DNA of 64,000 nt from NCBI GenBank assembly GCA_023101885.1, contig JALPQD010000415.1, positions 1,176,520 to 1,240,519 on the forward strand, read 5' to 3'. Below the pieces are notes generated by a model that saw only the letters and a list, made by a program, of their open reading frames with translations, did no database searches and was not told the origin of the DNA. How positions within the stretch are numbered: the first letter of the stretch is position 1; every line of letters starts with the position of its first letter. The stretch comes from Typhlomys cinereus (lineage: Eukaryota > Chordata > Mammalia > Rodentia > Platacanthomyidae). This document shows, one piece after another, positions 44,401 through 55,847 of the stretch. A program made the translations under genes and the position numbers.

Positions 44401-45395
44401 ATTCGCTAAGGAATGAGAAGCTGTTACTAGCAAATCACGCCGCCTCTTTTTAATATAATTCTTTAGCTTTTAGTAAAGATGACACCATTTTTACTAAATC
44501 TAAACATGACTAAAGTAGTATACATTTTTTTCAACCCAAAATTAAAAAAAATTATGTGTATCATGTAAAATTTTGAAGACTGAAAGTTATGTCTCCCTAA
44601 TAACTAAACGATATTGAAGTGTTCTTGGACATACTCTAATGGTACTAAGCTATATTTTGGATTAGCCAAATAACACTCAACTTTTCTTAAAATAGAACTT
44701 TCCCAAAGTTGTTACTTTTTCATTTCTAAAAATGTTATTTGTTTAGCCTGCAAATGATTTTTATAGCTTCTTAAATAAATGTTCCCAAGATAAATAAAAA
44801 TCTAATGTGTACTTTTATTTAGAAACAAACAAAAAAGTATACAACAGCAAGTAGATGCTGTAAAATCTGCTTATATTTAACAGCTGAAAAATAACTTGAT
44901 TTAGTAATGTTAAATAAGTTGATTGGACTATGTAAGAAGATTTCATGTTGACTAAGCTTGTCAGTGGGATATGTATGACTAGGGAAATATAATCAGGATG
45001 GCTGAACCCAATCCCACAACCTTCTAATACAGTCTATAGTTCACTCAGCTAACATCAGTTTCTCAGGATTGTGATGTTTTTCCTTAAACAGTATTCCTCA
45101 TTTCTCCAATCAGAAGTAAGAACAATATCTTGAATTACTAGCACATCTTTGAATCATTTGGACCAAAAGGTAAAATAGCAAACTTCTCCTTTTAACATTT
45201 TTCCCCTTCAAATGAAAAGATAACAACTTGGATTTATGTTTCAAATATTTCCATGTCATTAATATAAGCTGGAAGACCAGCTTGCCTAAGTGACTCCATT
45301 ACAACTATTTGCAGCTAATATTTCTAGGATCTTCCATGCTTCCAGAAGCTCCCTAGATACACTCAAATTCATATTTTCTTTATGTCCCATCATCA
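44401..45395. other. AT-rich interval, no gene seen
   Basis: Nothing recognised. Confidence 0.5.
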
Positions 45396-45401
45396 ACCAA
45401 C

Positions 45402-45402
45402 A

Positions 45403-45457
<55 letters not shown>
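45402..45457. repeat. (TATC)n microsatellite
   Basis: About 14 tandem TATC units, nearly pure. The open frames with repeated Tyr-Leu-Ser-Ile are the repeat itself. Likely length-polymorphic. Confidence 0.97.
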
Positions 45458-45661
45458 TTCAATCTATTTCTCTTTCCCCCATGAATAATATTAAAATTTA
45501 TAAGCAATATCATAGAATCTGTCCATACCTCTGCCTGATTATCACATGGAGAGCATGTTTTCCATTGCAAGGTCAACATTCAACTCTGTCTTGCTCAAGC
45601 CAAGACTTAAATATTTAAAAACCATACTTGGCATTTTAGGAGATACTTTTTTTTTTTTAAA

Positions 45662-45662
45662 A

Positions 45663-45718
<56 letters not shown>

Positions 45719-45768
45719 ACAGAGAGAGTGAGATAGGCAGAGAGACAGAGACAGAGAGAGACAGAGAC

Positions 45769-45826
<58 letters not shown>

Positions 45827-45977
45827 CACATATATGCCATGGTACACAGGTAGAGTACAGAGGACATCTTTGAAATATCAGTACTTTCTAACACTACATG
45901 GACATCCATGGATCTAATTCAGGTCTCCTGATTTGCAAACAGCTACCTAAGCCACTGATCTATCTCACTGGTCCCTA
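45662..45977 (-). mobile_element. Antisense SINE containing long (GT)n and (GA)n arrays
   Basis: (GT)n at 45664-45717 is followed by (GA)n/(GACA)n at 45718-45824. Then 'acacaggtagagtacagaggacatctttgaaatatcagtactttctaac...catggatctaattcaggtctcctgatttgcaaacagctacctaagccactgatctatctcactggtcc', the reversed head of an old B2/B4-type SINE. The arrays give spurious frames rich in Ser/Leu, His/Thr or Arg/Glu. Confidence 0.75.
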
Positions 45978-47770
45978 GGAGATCTTTATAAAGTCAGTAG
46001 AATACTCTCGGTATATTCACAAGTGATGGTTCCTTTTCCTTAAGCTATAGACAAAGAAAAGTTCTGAAAAGTAGGAATGAAATGTTTGTAATGAATTCTC
46101 TAGCTCTTTCTAGATGATAATGATGGATGTTGATCATGACTAAAATTTTAAAAATATGTACAGTAGTTGAAATCACTGAGAAATGAAGAAATTTTCCTAG
46201 TATGGGGAGTTTTAAATAAAACTAGTAGCAAACATTTCCAAGGTACTTTATTGTATTGGCAATTATTTATAATTTTGCAACTTTTATAAAGAACTTTTTT
46301 CCAACAATATTAAAATGTTTTGTATTTATATTTTATATGGAAAATTGCATAGCTTCTGAAAAGTAGGTCCAAATAAGATATTTATATTTCTTTGCAGTAA
46401 TTATATAGCTGTAAAAAAAAGTGTCTTCCCTCCAACAAAAAGGACAGACATAATCTGAGAGCTAATTATCAATTATAAATTGGATCATTTAAATGTCTAC
46501 TATCTCAAGGTACCTGTCATCAGCCTACTGGGTTTGACGAGGACCTCAGTTACATCTAGATTTTAGAGGAAAACAGAGTTCTAAGTTTCCATTTATTTCT
46601 TGGAACTATAAAACAGAAAATGAGCTCAGTTGTGGAAAGAGGAAAAAGCACCCTCCACTGGGCTGTTTCCTGTCGAATAATAGGTACATTTTATTAGTAG
46701 TCATAAGAATTATTCTTTGGAGCTTGAACTTGTTCGAGTTTCTCTTTTTGCTGTATTTAGAAACAAGACACAGCTGCGTGTTGTAAACTGTAAATTTACT
46801 AGATATTGCCAAACATTATCGCAGCACATGATGCCCTAGTGAAGAAAGGACCAATTTCCAAAGAGGCATGGAGTGCTTGTTATGAACCGGCTTGGATCTC
46901 TGGCAAAGATGAAGAGGGTCTGATGTTATCCAAACACATCTTACTAAAAGGAGGAACAATTAAAGGAAGAAACCCAAATTTATGAAACTCCATTAAAGAA
47001 GATTTGAAATATTTAGAGTCGATCATTTTCCAAAAACATTTTTTTTTGTATTAGTAATTCTTCTAGAGTGGATGTTGAGATGATAGAAGAGAATTCTGTA
47101 TTTTGGGGATAGACTTATTCAGGCTTGTAGCTTAAATGGAAATTAGAGGTGATGGTTTAAGGATAGTGAGTAACATAGATGTTGGTGAAAGGATTAGAAA
47201 TTGCACACAGAAATGAGGCAGTGCTAAAATCCATTCTGTGAAGTCATTCACCAAGCAAGATACCCTGATCCCTTTAGACTAGCAGCACCCCATGTCTACA
47301 TTAAAGACAGAATCACAAGTATTTTCAGAAACCATACCAGTTGTTTGAATATGACAAACATCTAGCTAGCATTACAAAGACCATTGTGGAACTAAAAACC
47401 TTCAAATACAAGCTGATAAGCTGTGACCCTGAACGAGTCTGAATCACTCATGTCGAATGAGAACTACGAATTATAATCCTAAAATGCTTTTCTTATAAAA
47501 TTTGTCATAATGAGTTAAGGTATTGCCATAGGTCTCCAATAATAAGGGGTTCTCTCTGTTCATGTACTCATTTCTCACAGTTGTAGCCGTAAAATCTTCT
47601 GGTCCTTGGAAAGGCCTGTGTTAGAATTTAGCTCCTATCTACTCTTTTTCACAAAAGATGAGGCTGTATTACTCACATCTCTTCATCTCAGACACCATAG
47701 GAGTATGTCCTTTAACTCTCTTCCTTATCCCTCACTGTAGAGTAGCTTTATTTAATTTGGGGGGGGGGGC
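45978..47770. other. Unique AT-rich interval, no gene seen
   Basis: No gene or named repeat. The G10 run at 47760-47769 borders the next microsatellite. Confidence 0.5.
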
Positions 47771-47773
47771 AAG

Positions 47774-48052
47774 TATCAAGATATTCTTCTTCTCCTTTGC
47801 TTTCTTTTCCTTTGTTTACCTATCCTTTGCTTTCCTTCTTTCTTTTTCTTCTTTTCATTTCTTTTTATTGTTCCTTTTATTTCCTTGTTCCTTCCTTCCT
47901 TCCTTCTTTCCTTCCTTCCTTCCTTCCTTCTTTCCTTCCTTCCTTCCTTCCTTCCTTCCTTTTTTCTTTCCTTCTTTCCTTCCTTCCTTCCTTCCTCCCT
48001 CCCTTCCTTTCTTCCTTCCTTCCTTCCTTTTTTCCTCCTTTCCTTCTTTTTT
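47774..48052. repeat. Long pyrimidine tract, (CTTC)n
   Basis: About 280 bases almost purely C/T on the plus strand, with (CTTC)n cores at 47890-47960 and 47968-48030. It generates long spurious frames in several phases (Phe/Leu/Pro/Ser on plus, Lys/Glu/Gly/Arg on minus), including the 133- and 134-codon frames here. A mirror-repeat homopurine-homopyrimidine tract of this size can form triplex (H-DNA) in principle. Confidence 0.97.
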
Positions 48053-48194
48053 ACTATAGTCTTCAACTAAATACTGAATTTAAGGAGAGCAAGTTAGAAG
48101 CCTACTTAATTTCCGGTTTACATAGGAAAACATTAAATTGTATAAAATTGTATAGAATGTATAATATTCAGTTAGGTGTTTGGATATCTTGGAA

Positions 48195-48540
48195 GTCATA
48201 GCTTGAGTGCTTTGGAGGTGGCTCTTTCTTAAAACCTTTGCCTCCCTAGGAAAAAGACCTGAATTTTATATCCAAATTCCATATAAAATTGCTGGCAGGG
48301 GTGTATAATTGTAGCTTTAGAAGGCTAATCCTGGGAATCCCCAGAACAAGCTGGATCAGTTAGAGTAGTCCAAACGGTGTGCACTGGGTTTTAACTGGAA
48401 TCAGAATCGCAACAATAAGGTAGACAAGTGATAGAGAATGATGCATAATATGTCCTTTGGGCTTCAATGAGCACATGCACCCAAGTGCCTCAGGAACACA
48501 CACCACAAACGCATGCATGAAAAACTCATGTTTGAATTAA
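48195..48540 (+). mobile_element. Degenerate B4-type SINE, sense
   Basis: 'gagtgctttggaggtggctctttcttaaaacctttgcc' decays from a tRNA-like head. A middle with 'gctggcaggggtgtataattgtagcttta' and 'aatccccagaacaagctggatcag' follows, then a tail of 'cacatgcacccaagtgcctcaggaacacacaccacaaacgcatgcatg'. Confidence 0.6.
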
Positions 48541-49041
48541 AGACTATGCTAAAGATCACAATCTAAAAGAGGGTATAAGCTATACTATGCATAAGCCACT
48601 GGTGTAGGAACCACCATTGATTTCCCATTAGAAACTCAAGTCTCCCTTCCATACTCTCTGCTCTGTATGCATCCACATGCAAGCACATACATGCACACAA
48701 CATTTTCTTCTACTCCCTTAACCAAGACATGAAGTTCTTTAGCTATGACATCCCCTCTCACCTTTTTGCTGTAGTGTTTCTTCATGACTGGAAGCTGCAG
48801 ATAGCATTAACAAAACCTCATATCAGAACCTGAAATCAGGAAGTCCAATTTAAACCTAGGTTTACAGAATTGGTGTGTTAACAGGAATCCAGAATCTGCT
48901 GCAAAGGACATGAGGGCCAACCATGCATGCAATTTTATTAAAAATTTTTCATATACCTGTGAAAATACAGTAACTGTCATTTTTGCAGGTGACATTTTGA
49001 TAGTCTGGTTCATAGAAACATCACAGATATTTTTTCTTTTA
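48541..49041. other. Interval without a gene
   Basis: Nothing recognised. The 137-codon minus-strand frame (48807-49220) gets its first third from the SINE at 49058 and the rest is not recognisable. Confidence 0.5.
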
Positions 49042-49057
49042 AAAAATTCATCTTCTT

Positions 49058-49339
49058 GGGGCTGGAGAGGTGGCTCAGGGGTTAAGCCTCTGCCTTGCAG
49101 GTGGAAGGTCCCGAGTTCGGATACCGGACTCCAGGTATAGACGCCAGGCGGAAGCGGGAGCAGCCTGCGTTTCTGGTCCTGGTAGGGCGGAGCCTGTGAA
49201 TCCCGGGGCAGAGTAAACAAGGAGGAGGTGGAGGTGATCCATGGGCGTTCCCGTATTCGCCTGTGGTTCTACACACACACAGACACGCACACACAAATAC
49301 ACACGTGCACACATGCACAATTGAATTAAAGAAATTTTT
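49058..49339 (+). mobile_element. Young B2-type SINE with 16-bp target duplication
   Basis: GGGGCTGGAGAGGTGGCTCAG head, A-box-like GTGGCTCAGGGG, B-box-like GGTCCCGAGTTCGGATACC, the TAGACGCCAGGCGGAAGC block, GGTCCTGGTAGGGCGGAGCC, then CA-type simple repeat and 'aattgaattaaagaaattttt' tail. Perfect 16-bp duplication AAAAATTCATCTTCTT (49042-49057, 49340-49355). It is the best-preserved copy of the lineage-specific young subfamily in this window. Confidence 0.97.
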
Positions 49340-49369
49340 AAAAATTCATCTTCTTATACATGATAGTTT

Positions 49370-50940
49370 TTTCAAAGTTTTTGAGTTAATTTTTAGCATA
49401 CAAAGTAACAGGCATCGTTTTGACATTTCATACATGTGCAAAACTGTATTTTTCACATATTACCTTCTTCCCTCTCAATGCATACACTAACCATCTCATC
49501 TCTTCAGTAGCATTTGTTGTTGCTTTCTTGGTGATAGCCATTTTGAATGGCAGGTGAAGTGGAATCCCAATGCTATTTTGAATTTGCATTTCCCTTGTGG
49601 CTAAGAATGTTACTCATTGTTTCAAATATCTACTGGCCACTTTGCATTGCTTCTTTTGAGAACTGTCTATTCATTTCACTCTCCCATTTATTGATGTGAT
49701 GATCTTTTTGTGTTTAATTTTTTCATTTCTTTATAGATTTTGGATATTAATCCCCTGTCTGATGTGAAGTTCTAAAGATTTTCTTCAATTATATTGGCTT
49801 TCTTCACTCTGCTGATTATTTCCTTGAAGGTGCAGAAACTTTTCACTTCCATACAATCACATTTGTCATTTCTTCCTATTTTGTCATCAGCTATTGGAAC
49901 CATTTTCAGAAAGCCCTTTCAGGTGCTCAGATCTTGAAGTGATTTTGCGATGTTTTTGATCACCAGTTTCAGTGTTTTAGTTCTTACATTTAATTCTTTC
50001 ATGAATTCTTAATAATATTCCTTGTACATTCCAAGGAATGAAGATTTGACTTCACTGTTACACACATGAACACAGTATATTCTCAGCACCATTTGTTGAA
50101 GATGGGTTTTTCAGTGCACATTTTCTTTTGCATTTTTGTTAACAATTAGAATGGCCTGGTACATTAGCACAAACTTTCTCAAATTCCAGTTCAATGGAGT
50201 CTGAGGCACGCGGATCTTAATGACTTTGAGGCCAGTTTTAGCTACGTGGCCAGTATCAGGTTTGCTAAGGTTACACAGCAAGACTCTATCTCAGAAATAA
50301 AAGAGAGTAAGTAGTTGTAGCATGTATATGCTTCAAGGTCCTATGTTCTACCTCACTGACCTACATTCTTGTTCTATTATGCTTTCTACTATAAGTGGTA
50401 ACACAGCATTGTTTTCTGCTTTGCATTATTTTGGCTATTTGAAACTTTCGAATTGTTCTTTCTAACTACAGGGAGAATGCTATTTGAAATTTATTGGGGT
50501 GGTACTGAATCTTAAGAGCATTTTTGTTAATGTAATTGATCTTCATAAAATTAAATTTTGCAATCCATGAACATTATTACATTAATTTACATTCTATGCT
50601 CTTCTATTGATTCTAATTTTAGATGAAATGCTTTAAGTTTTTTCATATACAATAAATATTAGCTACAAGTATTTTGGTATATTTTAATTGTTATTTTGAC
50701 ACGTTTCTATATTCGTAGCTTTTGTATGGCCTTAGCCTAATAGTATATTGAACATTATCAAAAATATTTTTTTGCAATTGTTGAGATGATCATGAGATTT
50801 CTGTTCTTAACTATATATAAAGTCTGAATTAAATTAATTGATCTGCATATGTTAAATAGTCTTTATATCCTTGGAATGAAACCAATTTAATCATGGTGTA
50901 AGATCTTCATAATGCTATTGCATTTGTTTTGCAAATATTT
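49370..50940 (-). mobile_element. Old L1, antisense: 3' end and ORF2 C-terminal half (first part)
   Basis: The plus strand begins with an L1 3'-end phrase ('agcatacaaagtaacaggcatcgttttgacatttcatacatgtgc') and continues through ORF2 in reverse: 'gattttggatattaatcccctgtctgatgtgaag', 'ctgattatttccttgaaggtgcagaaacttttcac', 'cagcaccatttgttgaagatggg', 'ttggggtggtactgaatcttaag', 'gatctgcatatgttaaatagtctttatatccttggaatgaaacc'. Interrupted by a B1-like SINE at 50180 and then at 50940 by other insertions. It resumes at 53545. No frame survives. Confidence 0.88.
50180..50305 (+). mobile_element. B1-type SINE, partial
   Basis: 'gtctgaggcacgcggatcttaatgactttgaggccagttttagctacgtggccagtatcaggtttgctaaggttacacagcaagactctatctcagaaataaaa' follows the 7SL-derived B1 3' half (gaggcaggcggatctctgtgagttcgaggccagcctggtctac ... 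ctacacagagaaaccctgtctc). The first part of B1 is missing or unreadable. Confidence 0.8.
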
Positions 50941-52215
50941 TTAATATTATTTTTATTTTTTGCTCAATTTATAAGCATATTGAGTATTTATCTCTTCCTC
51001 TCTCCCTCCCTCTCCTTCACATCTCTCCTCCACTCCCTCCTACTCTCCTGCTGTCTGTTTCTATGAGCCCCAGGGATCCCCCTGGCTTGCCTACTCTTGT
51101 GGGGGTTCAGACCTCTGTATCATAGCAAGTGGGCTATCCTTGGGATACTTCACTAATAGGGGCAATCTCTTTCACTCATCCAGCTCTAGTTCCCAACATT
51201 TCCACTGCATGAATTTATCTTTCCTGAGGTCTTCACTAGTTTATGGTGCATGTTGGTGTGTTAGTCTTCATGAATGTTTGATAAGGACAAGTCTCATTGT
51301 AGTGAGTTCCTGGATGCAGCATCCCTGTATAGACTGGAATGTCTGGTCCAACAGTGGAACTTGCTATCTTTAGGTTCTTACAAACACGTTGTCCCTTCTT
51401 CTGCAAGGTTCCCTGAGACTTAGGATGGAGAGAGATTAGGTTGAGCTGATTTTGGGTGAGCATTGCAGGGTCTGCATTCTGGCTGGCCATTTTTATCCAC
51501 CTCACTGCTCATTCACGGCCCTAGGCTGTATCCTGTCAGAGTATTGAAATCCTCTATTACCTCTACCTCCTTTATCTCCTCTACCTCCTCCACATCCTCC
51601 ACCTCCTCTACTTCCTCCATCTCCTCTACCTCTGTGGTATAAGAAGACTTCTAGGCTGAGTGCTGAGTCCTCTTCCAATCTATTGATAAAATAACAAATA
51701 TTGACAGACCGGCTTATTGCACAGTCTTCCCACCTACAGGTTCATAGGCTGTTCTTACCTAGTGATCTATTCCCTTCCCTTTCATATATTCTTATTCTAG
51801 TTAGTGGTAACAGGAATGAGTTTCATTCTGATAAATGGGTCTTGAGTCCAATCAGAAAACTGTTGGTCGTGTCCTTGATACTCTTGCCACTACTATGCTG
51901 GTGGTCGCCCTTTGCCATGGTGATTTTTATTGAAACTTGTAGATCTCATAAGCTGATGAGGCCTTTGATTATTTTTCTCCCACAGAAGTTTCTACACTAT
52001 TCCTTGGTACTGTGTGTGCTATCCATCAAGGAAGAAGCTCTCAGATCAATTACAGTTGATCTATTTGCCAATGTTCTGTGATCCATATGTGTTTCATCTT
52101 TAATAAAAGTGTTACTTTTAGTTTTTTGGAGGACAAACAAGAGAAATGGCAAAAGCCTATAATGTTTGGGGACCTTTGATTCCTCTCTGACCAATATTTT
52201 ATCAGGAAGTGTCAC
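50940..52215 (-). mobile_element. L1 3'UTR (Lx-like), antisense, inserted in older L1
   Basis: Plus strand: T-rich 'ttttaatattatttttattttttgctc', pyrimidine tract (50990-51050), 'ccctgagacttaggatggagagagattaggttgagctg', 'aggctgtatcctgtcagagt', a CTC-rich tract at 51548-51636, 'agtccaatcagaaaactgttggtcgtgtcc', 'aagaagctctcagatcaattacagttgatc' and 'ggaggacaaacaagagaaatggcaaaagcctataatgtttgggg'. The same layout recurs at 61030-62250. Non-coding. The 126-codon frame at 51701 is within it. Confidence 0.85.
51548..51636. repeat. Imperfect CTCCTCTAC-type minisatellite-like tract
   Basis: Repeats of ACCTCCTCTACCTCCTCCAC type over about 90 bases inside the antisense L1 3'UTR. The homologous copy at 61030 lacks it, so it expanded locally. 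Confidence 0.85.
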
Positions 52216-52329
52216 ATTCCTCTTACTCCTAATATAGTTTTATTTGTCACTGGGTTCTATCTGGACCAGTTCAGAGCAATTATTTTTTTCATACCTGTGT
52301 AATGACTAAAATACCAACATGCCCCTATA

Positions 52330-52646
52330 GAATATCAAGGAACTTAAGGGAGATAAACAGTGGAAAACTTGGCGACTAAAGCTGTATGTGTGAAGGGAAA
52401 TGCTCTTATCAGTGGGGTGGCAACTTGATAAGCCACAGAGACCTGAACCCTCACGAGACTAGTCAAGCCAGAGTGAACTCTGAGGTCCATAGAAACATGT
52501 AGGCAGGATGGTGAGAGAGAGTGGGATGAATTGAAGAAGGGAAGGGAAGGGAAGGAGGATGGGTAGGAAGGGAATGGAGGGAAGCAGTGATAAGTACTAA
52601 ATATGCTTGTAAAACTAGAAAAATAAAATAATAAAAATAGAAAAAA
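52330..52646 (+). mobile_element. Probable L1 3' end, sense
   Basis: 'gtgggatgaattgaagaagggaagggaagggaag..' polypurine tract (52520-52590), then 'taagtactaaatatgcttgtaaaactagaaaaataaaataataaaaatag' resembles the L1 3' terminus 'ctactaagtttgtatgagcggaaataataataaaaatg' at 35000. Upstream part not matched. Confidence 0.6.
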
Positions 52647-52729
52647 GGAGCAATTATTTTTTTGGTTTGCCCTGTTTTCCTCTCTCTGTGCTCTTCTGAA
52701 TAAGGACTACCCATTCTTGTTCTTTTCTT

Positions 52730-53024
52730 TAAAAAATTTTGACATATTACTAGCATAGGAGGTTCCTATAGAGTTCCTCCTACAATCTTAGGGGTTTCCT
52801 ATAAGTCCCTCTGTCCCTCCTATATCTCATCCCCTCAACTCCCCTAAGTACTTTTCCTCATTATTCCTTTCCTCACTCTCCTTGCCATGGTATCATAAAC
52901 CTCCCCTTAAAAGGTTTCACCCTCTAGAACCAGAAGTGCAGACCACAGCCATTTCTTTACATGGGATCTAGGATCTGAATTCAGCATGGGTGACAAAGTC
53001 TTAACCCCTGAGCCATCACACACA

Positions 53025-53064
<40 letters not shown>

Positions 53065-53090
53065 TAAATAAACAAGTAAAATATTTTAAA
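52730..53090 (-). mobile_element. Antisense fragments: L1 3' end then B2-type SINE with CA repeat
   Basis: 52730-52905 is a T-rich then pyrimidine-rich stretch like an antisense L1 3' end (weak). From 52905, 'tctagaaccagaagtgcagaccacagcc...tttacatgggatctaggatctgaattcagc...ttaacccctgagccatc' is a reversed B2-type SINE head. It is followed directly by (CA)n (53018-53061) and an A-rich stretch. Confidence 0.6.
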
Positions 53091-53179
53091 AATGGTTTTA
53101 ACTTAACCAATCCTTTTTGCCTTCCCATTCATTGATCCCTTTTGAATTTTCTGACCCTCACAGAAATTGATAATATTTT

Positions 53180-53535
53180 CAGTATCTTTACTGGGTTGTG
53201 GGAATGTCTCAGCAAAGGGGAAATTTTTCATGTAAACATGAAGCCAAGAGTTCTGGTCCTTAGAGCCCATGTAAAACCAGACCTGCAATTCTATCATTCA
53301 GGAAGCAAAGAGAATTTCCATAATAAGCTGTCTATTTAATGAGATCAGAGTTCAATTAAGAGACCCTGCCTTAATAACAAAAGTGAAGAGAGATCAAAGA
53401 AATACTTGACATCAATGTTGGGCTTCCACACAGAAATGAGAACATATATGCACATACACCTACACATTTGTCTGCCCACATGCATGCAAGCATTCATATG
53501 TAGATGCATGTAACACATAGAAGAAAAAAGAATAA
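53180..53535 (+). mobile_element. Degenerate B4-type SINE, sense
   Basis: 'gagttctggtccttagagcccatgtaaaaccagacc', 'aattaagagaccctgccttaataacaaaa' and 'cacacagaaatgagaacatatatgcacatacacctacacat' are successive segments of an old composite rodent SINE with A-rich end. Confidence 0.6.
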
Positions 53536-53544
53536 CATTTACAT

Positions 53545-54640
53545 TGCAAAATTATGCTTATAGTTTTCCTTATTATGGTCACTATGTCCTCTCGGTTTTG
53601 GGTTTCTTGATAATGTTGGATTCTTGCAATGAGACTGGTGGTAGTCCTCTTTCTGTTTTATGGAATAATTTGAAGAACAATGATGCTGACTCAGCTTTAA
53701 AATCTCTTAGAATTTGACAATAAGTCTAGTCCTGGGATTTATTATTTGAATACTTTTATAACATTTTTAATCTTTTGTTTTCATAGACATAGTTAAGTTG
53801 TACATACCTATTTGATTTTCCAAAATTTGGAATCTATGCTTTTTAATTATGCACATTCCTCCATTGGCTTTAAAAGATAACTTTTCTGATATAGCTATTA
53901 TAATTGACAATTATTTACTTTCAGGTTTAAAATAGAACATTACATACTTACCTAGCTTTTAGGGTTCCTGAAGTGAGATAGGATTATTTTGATGTATTTT
54001 ACTTTTTGAGTGAGTTAGTGTCATTTGGCTATTTGGTGTCAGTTGGCTAACATGTTGTAGAGAGGTTCTTTAACTTTTTGTTACTTGATTGCTCATTTCT
54101 TTCTCTATAGTTGGGAAAATTTTTGCTATAATTTCATTTATATTCCATACCTTTATTCTTTATCCCACTCCCTCCTACTCCATGGTTTCTTAGGCTTGAT
54201 TTGTTTCTCTTATATCAGAATTCTTGGACTTTTGTCCATACTCATTTATTTTTTTCTGTATCAATATTTGATTTTGTAACACAAACTTCCTCTATACATG
54301 AGAGTTTTCCTTCTGCTTAGTGTAGTCCATCAGTGACATTTGCTACTGTGAATTCTTTGATCCATTGAGTTTTTCATTTCCAAAATTTCTATTGGTTTTC
54401 TTTTTCAAAATTACATTTCCTTGCTGATTTTTTTTTCATGTCATTGAATTTGTCATCCATTGTACTCTTTCATCTAAATTGCTGGTTTTCTTTTCTAAAT
54501 TCTAAATTGATTTCTTGAGTCTGTTTATCAGATTGTTTGCATCTTCTTTGAAATTACTGATTTTTTTCTAAGCAAGCCTTTAAAAATCTTCTCCTGGCTT
54601 TACACCAATGTCATTGTGTTTAAATTCAGTGGCTGAGATA
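53545..54640 (-). mobile_element. Old L1, antisense: ORF2 (second part)
   Basis: Continues the element broken at 50940. Antisense ORF2 phrases appear in order: 'tgtcctctcggttttgggtttcttgataatgttgg', 'ctgttttatggaataatttgaagaacaatgatgctg', 'atcccttagaatttgacaataagtctagtcctggg', then less clear sequence to about 54640 ('ttcatttccaaaatttctattggttttc'). The order with 49370-50940 shows a single parent element. Confidence 0.8.
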
Positions 54641-55847
54641 GTAAAAAAATCTGCTTCCTATGAACGTCTGTCACCCAGAGGCTAAAGCAGGTTGATGTTC
54701 AGATTCTGGAATTGTAATTGTCCCGTTTTTCAGGTCCCCAGTGGATCTGAGTTTCAAACACTATTCTCTTTCTCAAAGTGTGTTCTTTCCCTGCAATAAC
54801 CTGGCGAGTCATGGGAAATGACAAACAGGAATAAGTTCCGTGGCTGACACAGCCCACTAACACAGTCACTCTCTCCCCAGAGCCCACTGGTGATTTGAGA
54901 TTAGCAAGAATTACAGGCGTGTCCTGTGCCTGATCTTTTTCCACCAGAGCCATCTGGTTTACCTATTGAGCAAGACTTATGTTGCTTTGCACATGCTGGA
55001 GGGATATATGGCTGGAGCTGTGCAGCTTACTTCTTCCTGCCAAGCCATCCTTCTGTCTATCCTCACTTTTCAGTTATCCTAACACTCTTATTACGCTTCT
55101 CCAATGGTCTTCCTCCCTTTGGAATCGAGTCTATTCTTGTTATTCGTACTCATCTCCACTGCAGGACACAGAGTTAGTGTCTAATCAGGCATGGTACCAG
55201 AAGTCTATGTTAGCTCTTTGGGTGGCTTGTCACTCTGTGGCACAGGGACAAAACAAGTATTAAAAATTCTGCTCAATTACTTGTTCTCTGTACACAGTCA
55301 TAAGTTCTCCTGAAAATGTTTCTAGAAAGACAGAGTCAGAGATCTGTGCTTAGAAACAATAAGGTCAACTTGGGGTGACTTCTATTTTGTGCAGTCAGTA
55401 TGACTTTGGAGAATTTGGGGTCGGTCTAAAAAGTAAGCAAGTGAAGAAACAGAAAGAAATATCAGAATTACTATAGTTAGAATGTTGAAATGCATAACAC
55501 AGAAAACTAATTCTGAAGGTTCAAAGTTATTTGGTACATTTTACTGTGATACTCATTCACCACAGAATTATAACCTGTAGCTTTTGTAAAAAAGCTCAAA
55601 TGTATTTCCAACATTCATTTTTCCATAAATAATAATTGTAAAATAAATAATTGATTTTGTCTTGGCATTTAACAATGAGGGAGAGTTGCTTGGTGTTACT
55701 ACACTGTCATTTTTTTCTTTGTTCCTTAATTTCTTGAAACAGAATTTGTTGATGTAGTGATGTGTCTGGCTGAGATCTCACAACCTTTCTTTCATCTTAT
55801 AACTTGCTGTGCTGCTGCGTGATCACAGTGTTGTATACTGTCGTGGT
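54641..55847. other. Interval without a recognised gene
   Basis: No repeat named. Frames of 81-94 codons at 54699-55263 lie on both strands without recognisable features. Confidence 0.45.

Noticed and set aside
45402..45457. CRISPR-like array
   Set aside because: Pure TATC microsatellite with no spacers; the genome is mammalian.
47658..48201. Two plus-strand frames of 133 and 134 codons and an antisense frame of 96
   Set aside because: All arise from the CTTC pyrimidine tract; low-complexity Phe/Leu/Pro/Ser or Lys/Glu/Arg only.
49058..49130. tRNA gene
   Set aside because: The A- and B-box-like segments belong to the tRNA-derived head of a B2 SINE; no cloverleaf with mature tRNA features is supported.
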